NCBI GenBank assembly: GCA_020025735.1
Contig: JAHHRP010000024.1
Span: forward strand, 1 to 18,252
DNA: 18,252 nucleotides
Origin: Evtepia sp.
Lineage (GTDB): Bacteria > Bacillota > Clostridia > Oscillospirales > Oscillospiraceae
Direction of reading: 5' to 3'
In this document: piece after piece, positions 7,142 to 14,049 of the stretch
Layout: the number at the start of each line of letters is the position of its first letter
How positions within the stretch are numbered: position 1 is the stretch's first letter
Translations under genes and position numbers: made by a program
The notes under the pieces: generated by a model
What the model was told of the DNA's origin: nothing
The model's database searches: none
Seen by the model: the letters and a program-made list of their open reading frames with translations, nothing else

Positions 7142-7975
7142 ATGGAAAGTCTCTTTTGCTGCCCCCTCTGTACACAGCCCCTAGATCGTCAGGAGACCCG
7201 CTATCTCTGCCCGCAGGGGCACAGCTTTGACCGCTCCTCGGCTGGCTATGTCCACCTGCTTCCTGCCAACCAAAAGCACGCCAAAGACCCCGGTGATGAC
7301 AAAGGCATGGCCACTGCCCGGAATCGCTTCCTGTCGGGGGATTATTATGCTCCTTTGCGGGATGCTCTGGCAGATCTTGCGCTCACCTTCACCCCAGATC
7401 ACCCGCGGGTCCTGGATGCTGGCTGTGGGGAAGGCTATTACAGCGCCGCTCTCTTTCAGCGGTTAGAAGAAGCTGGAACGCATCCTCAAATGGCAGGCAT
7501 TGATCTGTCCAAGCACGCCTTACGCCGGGCAGCCAAACGGGCCAAAGCTGTGGAGTTTGCCGTAGCCTCGGTCTACCATCTGCCAGTGCCGGACACTACT
7601 GCTGATCTACTGGTCAACTGCTTCTCCCCCCTTGCTCTGGAGGAGTTTCTTCGGGTCCTCAAACCCGGTGGTTTTTATTTTTATGTGGTTCCCGGCCCCC
7701 AACACCTTTGGGAACTGAAACAGGTGCTTTATGACAAGCCCTACCCAAACCAAGAAAAGCTGACCCCCTATCCTGGTCTGACCTATTTAGAGGTCCGCAG
7801 TGTAGATGAAATGGTTCACTTACCAGACAGGCAAACCATTGCTGACCTGTTCCAGATGACTCCCTATTTTTGGAAAACACCCAGAGAGGGCGCTGTTCGG
7901 CTGGCTGCCTTAAAAGAACTGGACATTACCATCTCTTTCCGCATCCATGTGTTCCGCAAAACAGGCCATTTCTAA
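7142..7975 (+). CDS. rlmA: 23S rRNA (guanine-N1)-methyltransferase, RlmA family
   Basis: A 277-aa SAM-dependent methyltransferase acting on 23S rRNA helix 35 (G745 or G748 in characterised members). The N-terminal zinc finger is visible as Cys7, Cys10, Cys23 and His27 (CPLC ... CPQGH), followed by the family stretch SFDRSSAGYVHLLP and the KxPGDDKxMxxARxxFL segment (45-65). SAM-binding motif I is VLDAGCGEGYYS (90-101). The ATG at 7142 follows AAAAGGAAG. In some members loss or presence of this methyl group changes macrolide/tylosin susceptibility; whether this one is RlmA-I or RlmA-II type cannot be told from sequence by eye. It shares an operon with the alcohol dehydrogenase, without an obvious functional link. 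Confidence 0.88.
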   Translation: MESLFCCPLCTQPLDRQETRYLCPQGHSFDRSSAGYVHLLPANQKHAKDPGDDKGMATARNRFLSGDYYAPLRDALADLALTFTPDHPRVLDAGCGEGYYSAALFQRLEEAGTHPQMAGIDLSKHALRRAAKRAKAVEFAVASVYHLPVPDTTADLLVNCFSPLALEEFLRVLKPGGFYFYVVPGPQHLWELKQVLYDKPYPNQEKLTPYPGLTYLEVRSVDEMVHLPDRQTIADLFQMTPYFWKTPREGAVRLAALKELDITISFRIHVFRKTGHF

Positions 7976-8005
7976 TCCCCCCTTTATCCTCTATGCCACT
8001 CATGT

Positions 8006-8052
8006 AAAATCTGCCCCACTGTCTTCAAAAAACAGCAGGGCAGATTTTTGTT
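8006..8052. terminator. Terminator after rlmA, possibly bidirectional
   Basis: An 11-bp stem (8006-8016 with 8038-8048), extended by an inner 4-bp CTGT/ACAG helix, followed by a T5-G-T3 run on the + strand. On the - strand the stem ends in TTTTA, so it may also stop the rpe-recR transcript, whose last codon is 75 bp away. Confidence 0.8.
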
Positions 8053-8117
8053 TCATTCAGATAAAATGAGGCGGTATGAACACACTGGCTTGACCTGGAA
8101 ACGCATCTTCCAAAAGG

Positions 8118-8137
8118 CCATCTCACGCCATCTCACG
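8118..8137. repeat. 10-bp tandem duplication at the recR stop codon
   Basis: CCATCTCACG occurs twice in direct tandem on the + strand. The duplication covers the last RecR codons and creates the in-frame TGA stop (8123-8125). Confidence 0.8.
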
Positions 8138-8728
8138 TCTGCCTTCCAAGGCCCGCATGAGGGTCGCGTCATCAGCATACTCCAGATGGCCGCCCACTGG
8201 AACGCCATAGGCCAAACGGGTGACTTTCACCCCGAACGGCTTGAGCATCCGGGATAGATACATGGCTGTCGCCTCTCCCTCGGTATCAGGGTTTGTTGCC
8301 ATGATAATCTCCCGAACCTCCCCTTGTGCTACCCGCTCAAGCAGAGATTTGATGTGCAGATCATCTGGCCCTACCCCGTTCATAGGGGAGAGAACCCCAT
8401 GAAGAACATGGTACTTTCCTCCATATTCCCGTCCCCGCTCTAGGGCAATGACATCCTTGGGGTCCGCTACCACACAGATCACGCGCCCATCCCGCTTCTC
8501 ACTGGCGCAGATGGGGCATAGCCCGTCCCCCTCGGTGAGGTTCTGGCAGACGGGACATAGGGCAATGGATCGTTTGGCATCCAGCACAGCCTGGGCAAAG
8601 GTCTCCACCTCCTGCTCCGGCAGTGAGAGCACAAAAAAGGCCAGACGCTGCGCGGTCTTATGGCCAATGCCGGGCAGTCGCGCAAACTGCTCCACCAATT
8701 TTTCCAGCGCTGGGGGAAAATATTCCAT
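8123..8728 (-). CDS. recR: Recombination protein RecR
   Basis: Works with RecO and RecF to load RecA at single-strand gaps; forms a DNA-clamp-like tetramer. The 201-aa length is typical. Domains in order: N-terminal helix-hairpin-helix with LPGIGHKTAQRLA (18-30), a four-cysteine zinc finger (Cys58, Cys61, Cys71, Cys74), the Toprim core (about 82-177) with VVADPKD and NPDTEGEAT, and the family signature HGVLSPMNGVGPDDL (110-124). The ATG at 8728 has an AAGGAAG site about 10 bp upstream. It lies 56 bp downstream of rpe on the same strand and no terminator separates them, so it is read as the second gene of that operon. In many Clostridia recR instead follows dnaX and ybaB, so this neighbour is less usual. 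The C-terminus is shaped by a 10-bp duplication. Confidence 0.95.
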   Translation of the reverse strand: MEYFPPALEKLVEQFARLPGIGHKTAQRLAFFVLSLPEQEVETFAQAVLDAKRSIALCPVCQNLTEGDGLCPICASEKRDGRVICVVADPKDVIALERGREYGGKYHVLHGVLSPMNGVGPDDLHIKSLLERVAQGEVREIIMATNPDTEGEATAMYLSRMLKPFGVKVTRLAYGVPVGGHLEYADDATLMRALEGRREMA

Positions 8729-8784
8729 AGGCTTTCTTCTTCCTTTTCTTCAAAATCTTCACAGTCAGTAAAAAATCCGCAGAC

Positions 8785-9432
8785 TCACTGGCCGCGCAGG
8801 ACACGAATGGCTTCCTCTGCGTCAGGCGCTCCATAGACGGCGCTGCCTGCCACCAGCACATCGGCCCCCGCCTGGATCACCTGGCGGGCCGTAACTGGGT
8901 CCACTCCACCGTCTACCTCCAAATGGCAGGCAGGATGATACATCTCTATATAGCGGCGGATGGCCGCAATCTTAGGCAGCTGATCGGCCATGAACTTCTG
9001 TCCACCAAACCCTGGCTCTACCGTCATGACCAAAATCAAATCCACCTCCTCAATATAGGGCAGTACAGCCTCAGCAGCAGTGATGGGGCGCAGAACGATC
9101 CCCTTCTTAATGCCTTGCCGGTCCATGGCCTCTAAGGCCGCCCGGATACCAGGTGGCATATCTGCCTCCAAGTGGACCGAGAGCAGATCTGCCCCTGCCT
9201 GGGCAAAGGCATCAATATAACGCACAGGCTTTTCAATCATTAGGTGTACATCCAGAAACATATCTGTGGCTTTGCGCAAAGACTTTACCACTGGCACACC
9301 AATGGAGATATTCGAGACAAACATTCCGTCCATCACATCCACATGGAGCCAGTCGGCACTTTTCACCCGCTGGATCTCCTGTCCCAACCGGGCAAAGTCC
9401 GCAGAGAGAATAGAAGGGGCAATTTTAACCAT
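8785..9432 (-). CDS. rpe: Ribulose-phosphate 3-epimerase
   Basis: Interconverts ribulose 5-phosphate and xylulose 5-phosphate in the pentose phosphate pathway. The 215-aa protein is a (beta/alpha)8 barrel of normal length. Metal and catalytic residues are visible: Ser7, His30, Asp32 (HVDVMDG), His63 (DVHLMI) and Asp174 (VDGGV), plus the phosphate-binding EPGFGGQKF (139-147) and AGSAVYG (195-201). The usual MDGHFVPN segment reads MDGMFVSN here; the changed positions are not the known metal ligands. The ATG at 9432 has AAAGGAA upstream. Its likely promoter is at 9754-9782, so the mRNA would carry a leader of more than 300 nt full of hairpins. recR follows. Confidence 0.95.
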   Translation of the reverse strand: MVKIAPSILSADFARLGQEIQRVKSADWLHVDVMDGMFVSNISIGVPVVKSLRKATDMFLDVHLMIEKPVRYIDAFAQAGADLLSVHLEADMPPGIRAALEAMDRQGIKKGIVLRPITAAEAVLPYIEEVDLILVMTVEPGFGGQKFMADQLPKIAAIRRYIEMYHPACHLEVDGGVDPVTARQVIQAGADVLVAGSAVYGAPDAEEAIRVLRGQ

Positions 9433-9489
9433 AGTCTGTCATTCCTTTCTCTGGCCGCCATGGCCCATAAACACCAGCGCACAAACACA

Positions 9490-9745
9490 CACTCTGCCGC
9501 ATAGGATACGGCAAGCGGCAGCGGGGAGCTTCCCCGTCTAGGAGCCCCGGAACCGCCACTGGTCTTTCCTTGCTCCCCGGACCCGGCCCCAGTGGCGACG
9601 ATCCGGTGGCCCGCCGCATCATATATTCTTTGATCCGCCCCCTACAAACAGGGTGTGCGCTTCAAAGCAGGGGGCGGGATCGGCGCTGATCGGCCCGCCC
9701 CCTGAGAGGACAAGTTTTGAGGCGGTTTCTCAACAGACCGCCCGA
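9490..9745 (-). other. GC-rich, hairpin-dense leader or intergenic repeat element upstream of rpe
   Basis: No gene is seen here. Inverted repeats include 9494-9500/9515-9521 (CTGCCGC/GCGGCAG), 9522-9527/9531-9536 (CGGGGA/TCCCCG), 9554-9562/9589-9597 (CGCCACTGG/CCAGTGGCG), 9669-9678/9694-9703 (AGGGGGCGGG/CCCGCCCCCT) and 9721-9726/9737-9742 (GGCGGT/ACCGCC). A further CCGCCCCCT copy at 9636-9644 can pair alternatively with 9669-9677. A promoter just beyond the right end would transcribe it leftward into rpe. I do not recognise a T-box, common riboswitch, 6S, SRP, tmRNA or RNase P signature. From memory, GC-rich palindromic elements with GGCGACGATCCGGTGGCCC-like cores are scattered between genes in Oscillospiraceae, so part may be a dispersed repeat. 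Confidence 0.55.
9669..9703. repeat. Strong GC-rich palindrome
   Basis: Ten-base arms AGGGGGCGGG and CCCGCCCCCT enclose a centre that itself contains GATC-GGCGCT-GATC. There is no flanking U-run on either strand, so it is not a standard terminator. The left arm can instead pair with the CCGCCCCCT copy at 9636-9644, giving two mutually exclusive folds. Confidence 0.75.
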
Positions 9746-9753
9746 TGTCATCC

Positions 9754-9782
9754 ATTCTATCCGTCTTTTTCCTCCCTGTCAA
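9754..9782 (-). promoter_or_regulatory. SigA-type promoter of rpe-recR
   Basis: On the minus strand, a perfect TTGACA (9777-9782), a 17-bp spacer and TAGAAT (9754-9759). Transcription would start near 9747 and cross the hairpin region before rpe. It is back-to-back with the xpaC-like promoter; the two -35 boxes are 13 bp apart. Confidence 0.75.
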
Positions 9783-9795
9783 TGGAAACCAGTTC

Positions 9796-9824
9796 TTGAC
9801 AGAGATACTTTCTACGGGTAAAAT
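9796..9824 (+). promoter_or_regulatory. SigA-type promoter of xpaC-telA-TPM cluster
   Basis: A perfect TTGACA (9796-9801), a 17-bp spacer and TAAAAT (9819-9824). The leader would be about 57 nt. A second TATAAT at 9836-9841 lacks a -35 at proper spacing. This is among the strongest consensus promoters in the window. Confidence 0.75.
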
Positions 9825-9888
9825 GTTGTAAATATTATAATACTATTTCTTAGTGCTTTGATTGCTGGAAAAAGGAGGCCCTGTCCTT

Positions 9889-10635
9889 ATGGCGAAGTTT
9901 AAAAAACGTTCTGTGCTCCCCATTTACGCCATTGCTTTGGTCTGGGTCATCTTTACTTTACTGCATCCTCTATACCGGGTTTCAGACTATGTTTCCGTGA
10001 TCCTGCTCTCGGCGGTAGTCTTTATCGTTGCAAAGGGTATCTTCCCCACCATAGAATACGAACTACCTGATCCTCAGCCAGACCACCCGGAAGACAATGC
10101 CGAAACAACCTCAGATGAAAAAGAAGCTGCCGAGGACCAAGAGTCATCCGAGAAAGAACAGGATGAGACACCTCCATCTACAGGAGATTCCAAAATTGAC
10201 TCTCTGATCCAGGAGAAGGACCGCGCAATAGGTGAGATGCGCCGTCTGAATGATGCCATCGAGGATGAAGTCATCTCCAGCCGGATTGACCAGCTGGAGG
10301 AGGCTACCGGAAAGATCATCGATCAGGTAGTATCTCATCCAGAAAAATTGCCCCAGATCCGCAAGTTTATGAACTACTATCTGCCCACCACCCTAAAAAT
10401 CCTCAACGCCTATGATCGCATGGGGGCAGCTGGTGTCTCAGGTGAGAACATTGACGGTACCATGCAGAAAATTGAAACCATGATGGACACCATCGTCATG
10501 GCTTTTCACAAACAACTAGATGCACTCTTCCGGGATGAGGCCATGGACATTGCCTCCGACATCACCGTGATGGAGAACCTGCTGGCCCAGGAAGGACTCA
10601 GCGGTCCCCGGTTTGAGGAACACGACCAATCATAA
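9889..10635 (+). CDS. XpaC-like membrane protein (5-bromo-4-chloroindolyl phosphate hydrolysis family)
   Basis: A 248-aa protein with two N-terminal membrane segments (about 10-28 and 33-51), a very acidic Glu/Asp/Ser-rich linker (60-100), and an alpha-helical C-terminal domain (about 102-235) resembling the XpaC family that accompanies telA in Bacillota. The family name comes from a phosphatase-indicator phenotype; no catalytic site is evident and a true hydrolase role is doubtful. The start at 9889 is chosen because AAAGGAGG ends 10 bp upstream; a TTG at 9862 in the same frame lies before the ribosome site. telA follows after 15 bp, so the products probably act together at the membrane. Family assignment rests on the layout and neighbour more than on a sharp motif. 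Confidence 0.75.
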   Translation: MAKFKKRSVLPIYAIALVWVIFTLLHPLYRVSDYVSVILLSAVVFIVAKGIFPTIEYELPDPQPDHPEDNAETTSDEKEAAEDQESSEKEQDETPPSTGDSKIDSLIQEKDRAIGEMRRLNDAIEDEVISSRIDQLEEATGKIIDQVVSHPEKLPQIRKFMNYYLPTTLKILNAYDRMGAAGVSGENIDGTMQKIETMMDTIVMAFHKQLDALFRDEAMDIASDITVMENLLAQEGLSGPRFEEHDQS

Positions 10636-10650
10636 GAAAGGACCTGTTTC

Positions 10651-11805
10651 ATGGCAGACGAATTCATTCCCGACTTGACCCTGCACCCCAACTCCCCATT
10701 GGAAAGCCAAGTGAACCCTCAAGCCCCCGCACAAGTTGCTGCCCCAGCCAACGAAACCTTGCCTGACAGCGATTTGGATGAATCCAAGCTCTCCCCTGCA
10801 CAACGGCAAGCCGTAGAGGAGTTTGCCCGCACCATCGACATCACCGACAGCAATGTAGTCCTACAATACGGCACTGCTGCGCAGAAGCATATCGCAGAGT
10901 TCTCCGAGAATACTTTGCAGCAGATTCGTACCAAGGATTTGGGGCAGGTAGGTGACGCTCTTTCGGATCTGGTCCGCCAACTGCAAAACTTCGATCCCGA
11001 GGAAGAGAAGAAAGGGTTGGCAGGTTTTTTCCGTCGGAAGAAGAACCAGCTTGATGCCTTACGAGCCGGTTATGCTAAGGCTTCCGCAAATGTGGACAAG
11101 ATTGTAGAAACCTTGGAAGCCCATCAGATTACTCTGATGAAAGATGTCGCCAATTTGGACCAAATGTTCCAAATCAACTTAAAATATTACCAAGAGCTGA
11201 CCATGTACATTCTGGCAGGTAAAAAGCGTCTTACACAGCTCAAGGGGAAAGAACTTGCCGCCTTACAGCAACAGGCAGCCATCAGTGGTACCCAGGCCGA
11301 TGCTCAGGCGTACAACGACCTGGCAAACCTCATAAATCGTTTTGAGAAAAAACTCCATGACCTGGAACTGACCCGGATGATCTCCCTGCAAATGGGGCCG
11401 CAAACGCGGATGCTCCAGAACAACGATACCCTGATGATCGAAAAAATTCAGTCCAGTCTTGTCAACACCATTCCCCTGTGGAAAAGTCAGATGGTCTTGG
11501 CCCTGGGGCTGGAACATGCCCGGCAAGCCACCGCTGCCCAGAATGCGGTGACAGAAATGACCAACGAGCTGCTGCGGCAGAACGCAGACCTTTTGAAAGC
11601 CGGCACCATTGACACTGCACGGGAAGCAGAACGGGCCATCGTGGACCTAGATACCTTGCGCCACACCAACCAACAGTTAATGGACTCCCTAGACGAAGTC
11701 CTACGGATTCAGACTGAGGGGACCGAAAAGCGCCGCCAGGCTGAGGCAGAGCTGGGCCGCATCGAAGGAGAGTTAAAGCAAAAGCTGCTTTCCTTGCGCG
11801 GTTGA
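10651..11805 (+). CDS. telA: TelA/KlaA-family toxic anion resistance protein
   Basis: A 384-aa soluble, mostly helical protein of the TelA family (YceH in Bacillus), whose plasmid members were linked to tellurite resistance and whose chromosomal members are tied to envelope stress or bacteriocin/antibiotic tolerance. Visible traits are a Pro/Ala-rich, disordered N-terminus (1-45), the family-like stretch from about 50 with EFARTIDITDSN and QYGTAAQKHIAEFSE, the GLAGFFRRKKNQ segment (about 125-136), NLDQMFQINLKYYQELTMYI (positions about 169-188), and long coiled-coil-like helices to the C-terminus. No membrane segment. The ATG at 10651 has AGAAAGGA upstream. It is the middle gene of a three-gene set. 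The biochemical activity of the family is not known. Confidence 0.88.
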   Translation: MADEFIPDLTLHPNSPLESQVNPQAPAQVAAPANETLPDSDLDESKLSPAQRQAVEEFARTIDITDSNVVLQYGTAAQKHIAEFSENTLQQIRTKDLGQVGDALSDLVRQLQNFDPEEEKKGLAGFFRRKKNQLDALRAGYAKASANVDKIVETLEAHQITLMKDVANLDQMFQINLKYYQELTMYILAGKKRLTQLKGKELAALQQQAAISGTQADAQAYNDLANLINRFEKKLHDLELTRMISLQMGPQTRMLQNNDTLMIEKIQSSLVNTIPLWKSQMVLALGLEHARQATAAQNAVTEMTNELLRQNADLLKAGTIDTAREAERAIVDLDTLRHTNQQLMDSLDEVLRIQTEGTEKRRQAEAELGRIEGELKQKLLSLRG

Positions 11806-11890
11806 TCAGAGACACTGCCAAACTCCCGGCTTCTCCCTTATCCCAAAGGGACAACGCCGTTGGAACATCTCTTTTCCTTTGGAGGTTCCT

Positions 11891-13054
11891 ATGAAATTTT
11901 TTCGAAAACCATCTGTCGCGATTCTGCTGACAGTACTGCTGGTGGCCCTATGTTGTGTGTTTGGATATTCCCGGGCCTATGAGTCCAATCAATCCAATCA
12001 TAACGAAAATGAACAAACGCTGCTCGCCGGAGAAAACAGCCTAAACTATTTCCTCAACTGGATTGATGACAAGGCAGACCTTTTTTCCATAGAGACTGCA
12101 GATACCTTGGCCAGAAACAATCTAGAGTTGAGCAATACCTATGGCTGTCTGCTGGCCATCAAAACCGAACATTACCTCAACGGTCAGAACATTGAAACTT
12201 ATGCCAAAGATCTCTTCGAGAAGGTCAATCTAGGCACTCAGGATTTTTTGCTGGTCATTGAGGCCAGCAGTCAAAAGTGGTATCTGGTCTATGGCAGTGG
12301 ACTGCGAGAATATGCTGATAACAACGCAGCCCTACCGGATCTCATTCGCGAAAACCTCAATGATGCATTTTTTCATGGCCAGAGTGATACAAGTATCCTG
12401 GCCTTATTTGATGACTTGGAAAACTGGTGTGCTCAAACCCTTCCCAAGCAGGACACCAGCAACGAAACAGGCAATCCCTTCCTGCAAAATTACAAGATCA
12501 GGACCGTCACCTTGGGGGACATTTTTACAGGGGTTTTATTCTCTCTATTGGTAAATATCTGGTGGATCGTCCTCCTCATCGTGATTTTAAATCTGGTCGA
12601 TCGGCATCGATTCTACAAATATATCACCGCTTATCCTCCTATGGCAGGCGTAGTACCCCCAGTCTTTTTCCGGCCCCTGCTCTTCTGGCATCGGCACGGA
12701 TCAACCTGGTACTACCGAATGCTTCAGCTGATCACCGAGGCTGCCTATAACAACGACGATGGCGATGATGACTTTGGTAACTCCACCCACCAACAGGGTC
12801 CTAGCGGCCCCAACTCTAACAGTAGTTGGAGCAATCCCGGCCCCAATGCCAATCCTCAAGGGGACCCCAACTTTACTGGCCCTGGCCCTGATATGGGCAC
12901 TCACACTGCCGGTTTTTCTGGGGGATTCCCTTTTCAAGGCCGCCCCGATGAAATCTTTCGCCAAAAATGTCCCCACCTATGGCAGCTGTGGCGCAGCACT
13001 TGCCACATGGGCTGGAATATGATCCAGCGCTTTTGGCCAGGCCGACGGCTGTAA
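11891..13054 (+). CDS. TPM-domain membrane protein with Asn/Pro/Gly-rich tail
   Basis: A 387-aa envelope protein. Layout: signal/anchor segment (about 8-26), an extracytoplasmic domain of TPM fold type (about 45-180) with WIDDKADLFS, LLVIEASSQKWYLVYGSGL and an amphipathic end, a second membrane segment (about 211-236), then a cytoplasmic region with an acidic patch (NNDDGDDDFG), a low-complexity Asn/Pro/Gly stretch (about 297-350) and a final basic, Trp-rich tail (WQLWRS ... WPGRRL). TPM domains occur in a chloroplast phosphatase (TLP18.3) and in bacterial membrane proteins of uncertain role. The start at 11891 is the first ATG after GGAGG (11881-11885); an in-frame TTG at 11879 overlaps that site. 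There is an 85-bp gap after telA with no clear terminator, so co-transcription is likely. Family call is moderately sure; function is not. Confidence 0.72.
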   Translation: MKFFRKPSVAILLTVLLVALCCVFGYSRAYESNQSNHNENEQTLLAGENSLNYFLNWIDDKADLFSIETADTLARNNLELSNTYGCLLAIKTEHYLNGQNIETYAKDLFEKVNLGTQDFLLVIEASSQKWYLVYGSGLREYADNNAALPDLIRENLNDAFFHGQSDTSILALFDDLENWCAQTLPKQDTSNETGNPFLQNYKIRTVTLGDIFTGVLFSLLVNIWWIVLLIVILNLVDRHRFYKYITAYPPMAGVVPPVFFRPLLFWHRHGSTWYYRMLQLITEAAYNNDDGDDDFGNSTHQQGPSGPNSNSSWSNPGPNANPQGDPNFTGPGPDMGTHTAGFSGGFPFQGRPDEIFRQKCPHLWQLWRSTCHMGWNMIQRFWPGRRL

Positions 13055-13077
13055 TCCCCCTGTCATACGATCCAAAA

Positions 13078-13130
13078 AAACATCGTCCGTGCGATGCCTT
13101 TGCTGCACTGCATGGACGATGTTTCTTTTT
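13078..13130. terminator. Bidirectional terminator between TPM gene and trmB
   Basis: An 11-bp stem (13078-13088 with 13114-13124), extended inward by GTGC/GCAT-type pairs, is followed by TCTTTTT on the + strand. On the - strand the same stem is followed by a run of seven T. It sits between convergent genes and suits both. Confidence 0.85.
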
Positions 13131-13142
13131 CAGCCTACATGG

Positions 13143-13826
13143 TTACCCTTCTATTATCTCTGAGGGTCCCTCCATTGTCTCAGGCGGCAATGGTCCCTTC
13201 ACTGCTACACAACGATTGATTTTCGTCCCCATATTGTGGAACTTCTCCTCATAATCTGTCATGATTCCCTGAATCCCATCGGCATGGAGATCATGGGTGA
13301 TCTGCTCAGGGAGAAATCCGCCAAAAGGAAACTCTGTAACAGAAAACGAAAACAGTCCCACGTTATCCGTTTTGAAATGAATCTGACCGCCTTCCCGCAA
13401 TACCTGACGATATCGCAGCAAAAAGTCTCGATGGGTCAGCCGCCGCTTGGCATGGCGCTTAGGGGGCCAAGGATCACAAAAATTGATATAAATGAGATCC
13501 ACTTCCTCCGGGGCAAAAAACGCTGACAACGTAACCGCATCTCCATCAATGAAATAGACATTGTGCAGTTCCATCTCTCTGGCCCGTTCCATCGCCATAA
13601 CCATCGCATCGGGCACCCGCTCCACAGCCACAAAGAGTACATTGGGATTGGCTGCTGCCGTCTGGCAAGTAAACCTTCCCTTTCCACACCCCAGTTCCAC
13701 TCGCAGTTCTCTGGTCCCAGGCAGCAAGGTTCGCCAGTTCCCTCGCATCTGTTGGGGATCGCGGATCAGCCACTGGGCACAGCGCTCCATCCGAGGCACC
13801 AGATTTTTCTTTCTTCTCATTCGCAT
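13143..13826 (-). CDS. trmB: tRNA (guanine-N7)-methyltransferase TrmB
   Basis: Methylates G46 in the variable loop of tRNAs using SAM. From the chosen start the protein is 227 aa. SAM motif I is VELGCGKGRF (43-52); the active-site region is INFCDPWPPKRHAKRRLTH (114-132), with Cys where most members have Ser (NFSDPW); TDNVGLF (153-159) holds the substrate-binding Thr-Asp. The ATG at 13826 is preceded by AGGAGG with a 7-bp spacer. The frame stays open upstream to 13865, but that start has no ribosome site. The tail after about 210 is slightly longer than usual. It is a single-gene unit with its own promoter, convergent with the TPM gene and divergent from radC. Confidence 0.93.
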   Translation of the reverse strand: MRMRRKKNLVPRMERCAQWLIRDPQQMRGNWRTLLPGTRELRVELGCGKGRFTCQTAAANPNVLFVAVERVPDAMVMAMERAREMELHNVYFIDGDAVTLSAFFAPEEVDLIYINFCDPWPPKRHAKRRLTHRDFLLRYRQVLREGGQIHFKTDNVGLFSFSVTEFPFGGFLPEQITHDLHADGIQGIMTDYEEKFHNMGTKINRCVAVKGPLPPETMEGPSEIIEG

Positions 13827-13892
13827 GGGGCTTCCTCCTCTTCCCAAAACACCAAGACCAATCAACCTAGCATCTCAGTGTCATTTCTGGTT

Positions 13893-13921
13893 ATCATATC
13901 ATATCTTTTCCCCTTTGTCAG
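13893..13921 (-). promoter_or_regulatory. SigA-type promoter of trmB
   Basis: On the minus strand, CTGACA (13916-13921), a 17-bp spacer and TATGAT (13893-13898). A second overlapping TATGAT (13898-13903) gives a less ideal 12-bp spacer. The leader would be about 60 nt. Confidence 0.55.
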
Positions 13922-13964
13922 CGTCTTTGATTCTTTTTTCTCTGTTCTGCCTCCATCTCCCCTC

Positions 13965-13993
13965 TTGTCCCAGGAGGAAAAACGCGGTATGAT
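13965..13993 (+). promoter_or_regulatory. SigA-type promoter of radC-uvrB
   Basis: TTGTCC (13965-13970), a 17-bp spacer and TATGAT (13988-13993). The leader would be about 50 nt to the radC ATG. No LexA-box pattern of the Bacillota type (GAAC-N4-GTTC) is visible around it, so SOS control is not supported by eye. Confidence 0.6.
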
Positions 13994-14049
13994 AAAAGAC
14001 ACGAAAACACTGCCCTGCCTACTGGGCCAGCACACAGGGAGGAGATGTC

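Noticed and set aside
9669..9703. Intrinsic terminator
   Set aside because: The hairpin is strong but no U-run follows it on either strand.
9490..9745. 6S RNA, RNase P RNA, tmRNA, SRP RNA or T-box
   Set aside because: None of their conserved sequence blocks is visible on either strand, and the two ends of the region do not pair with each other as 6S or RNase P RNA would.
13965..14049. LexA/SOS operator before radC
   Set aside because: No GAAC-N4-GTTC-type box is present by eye.
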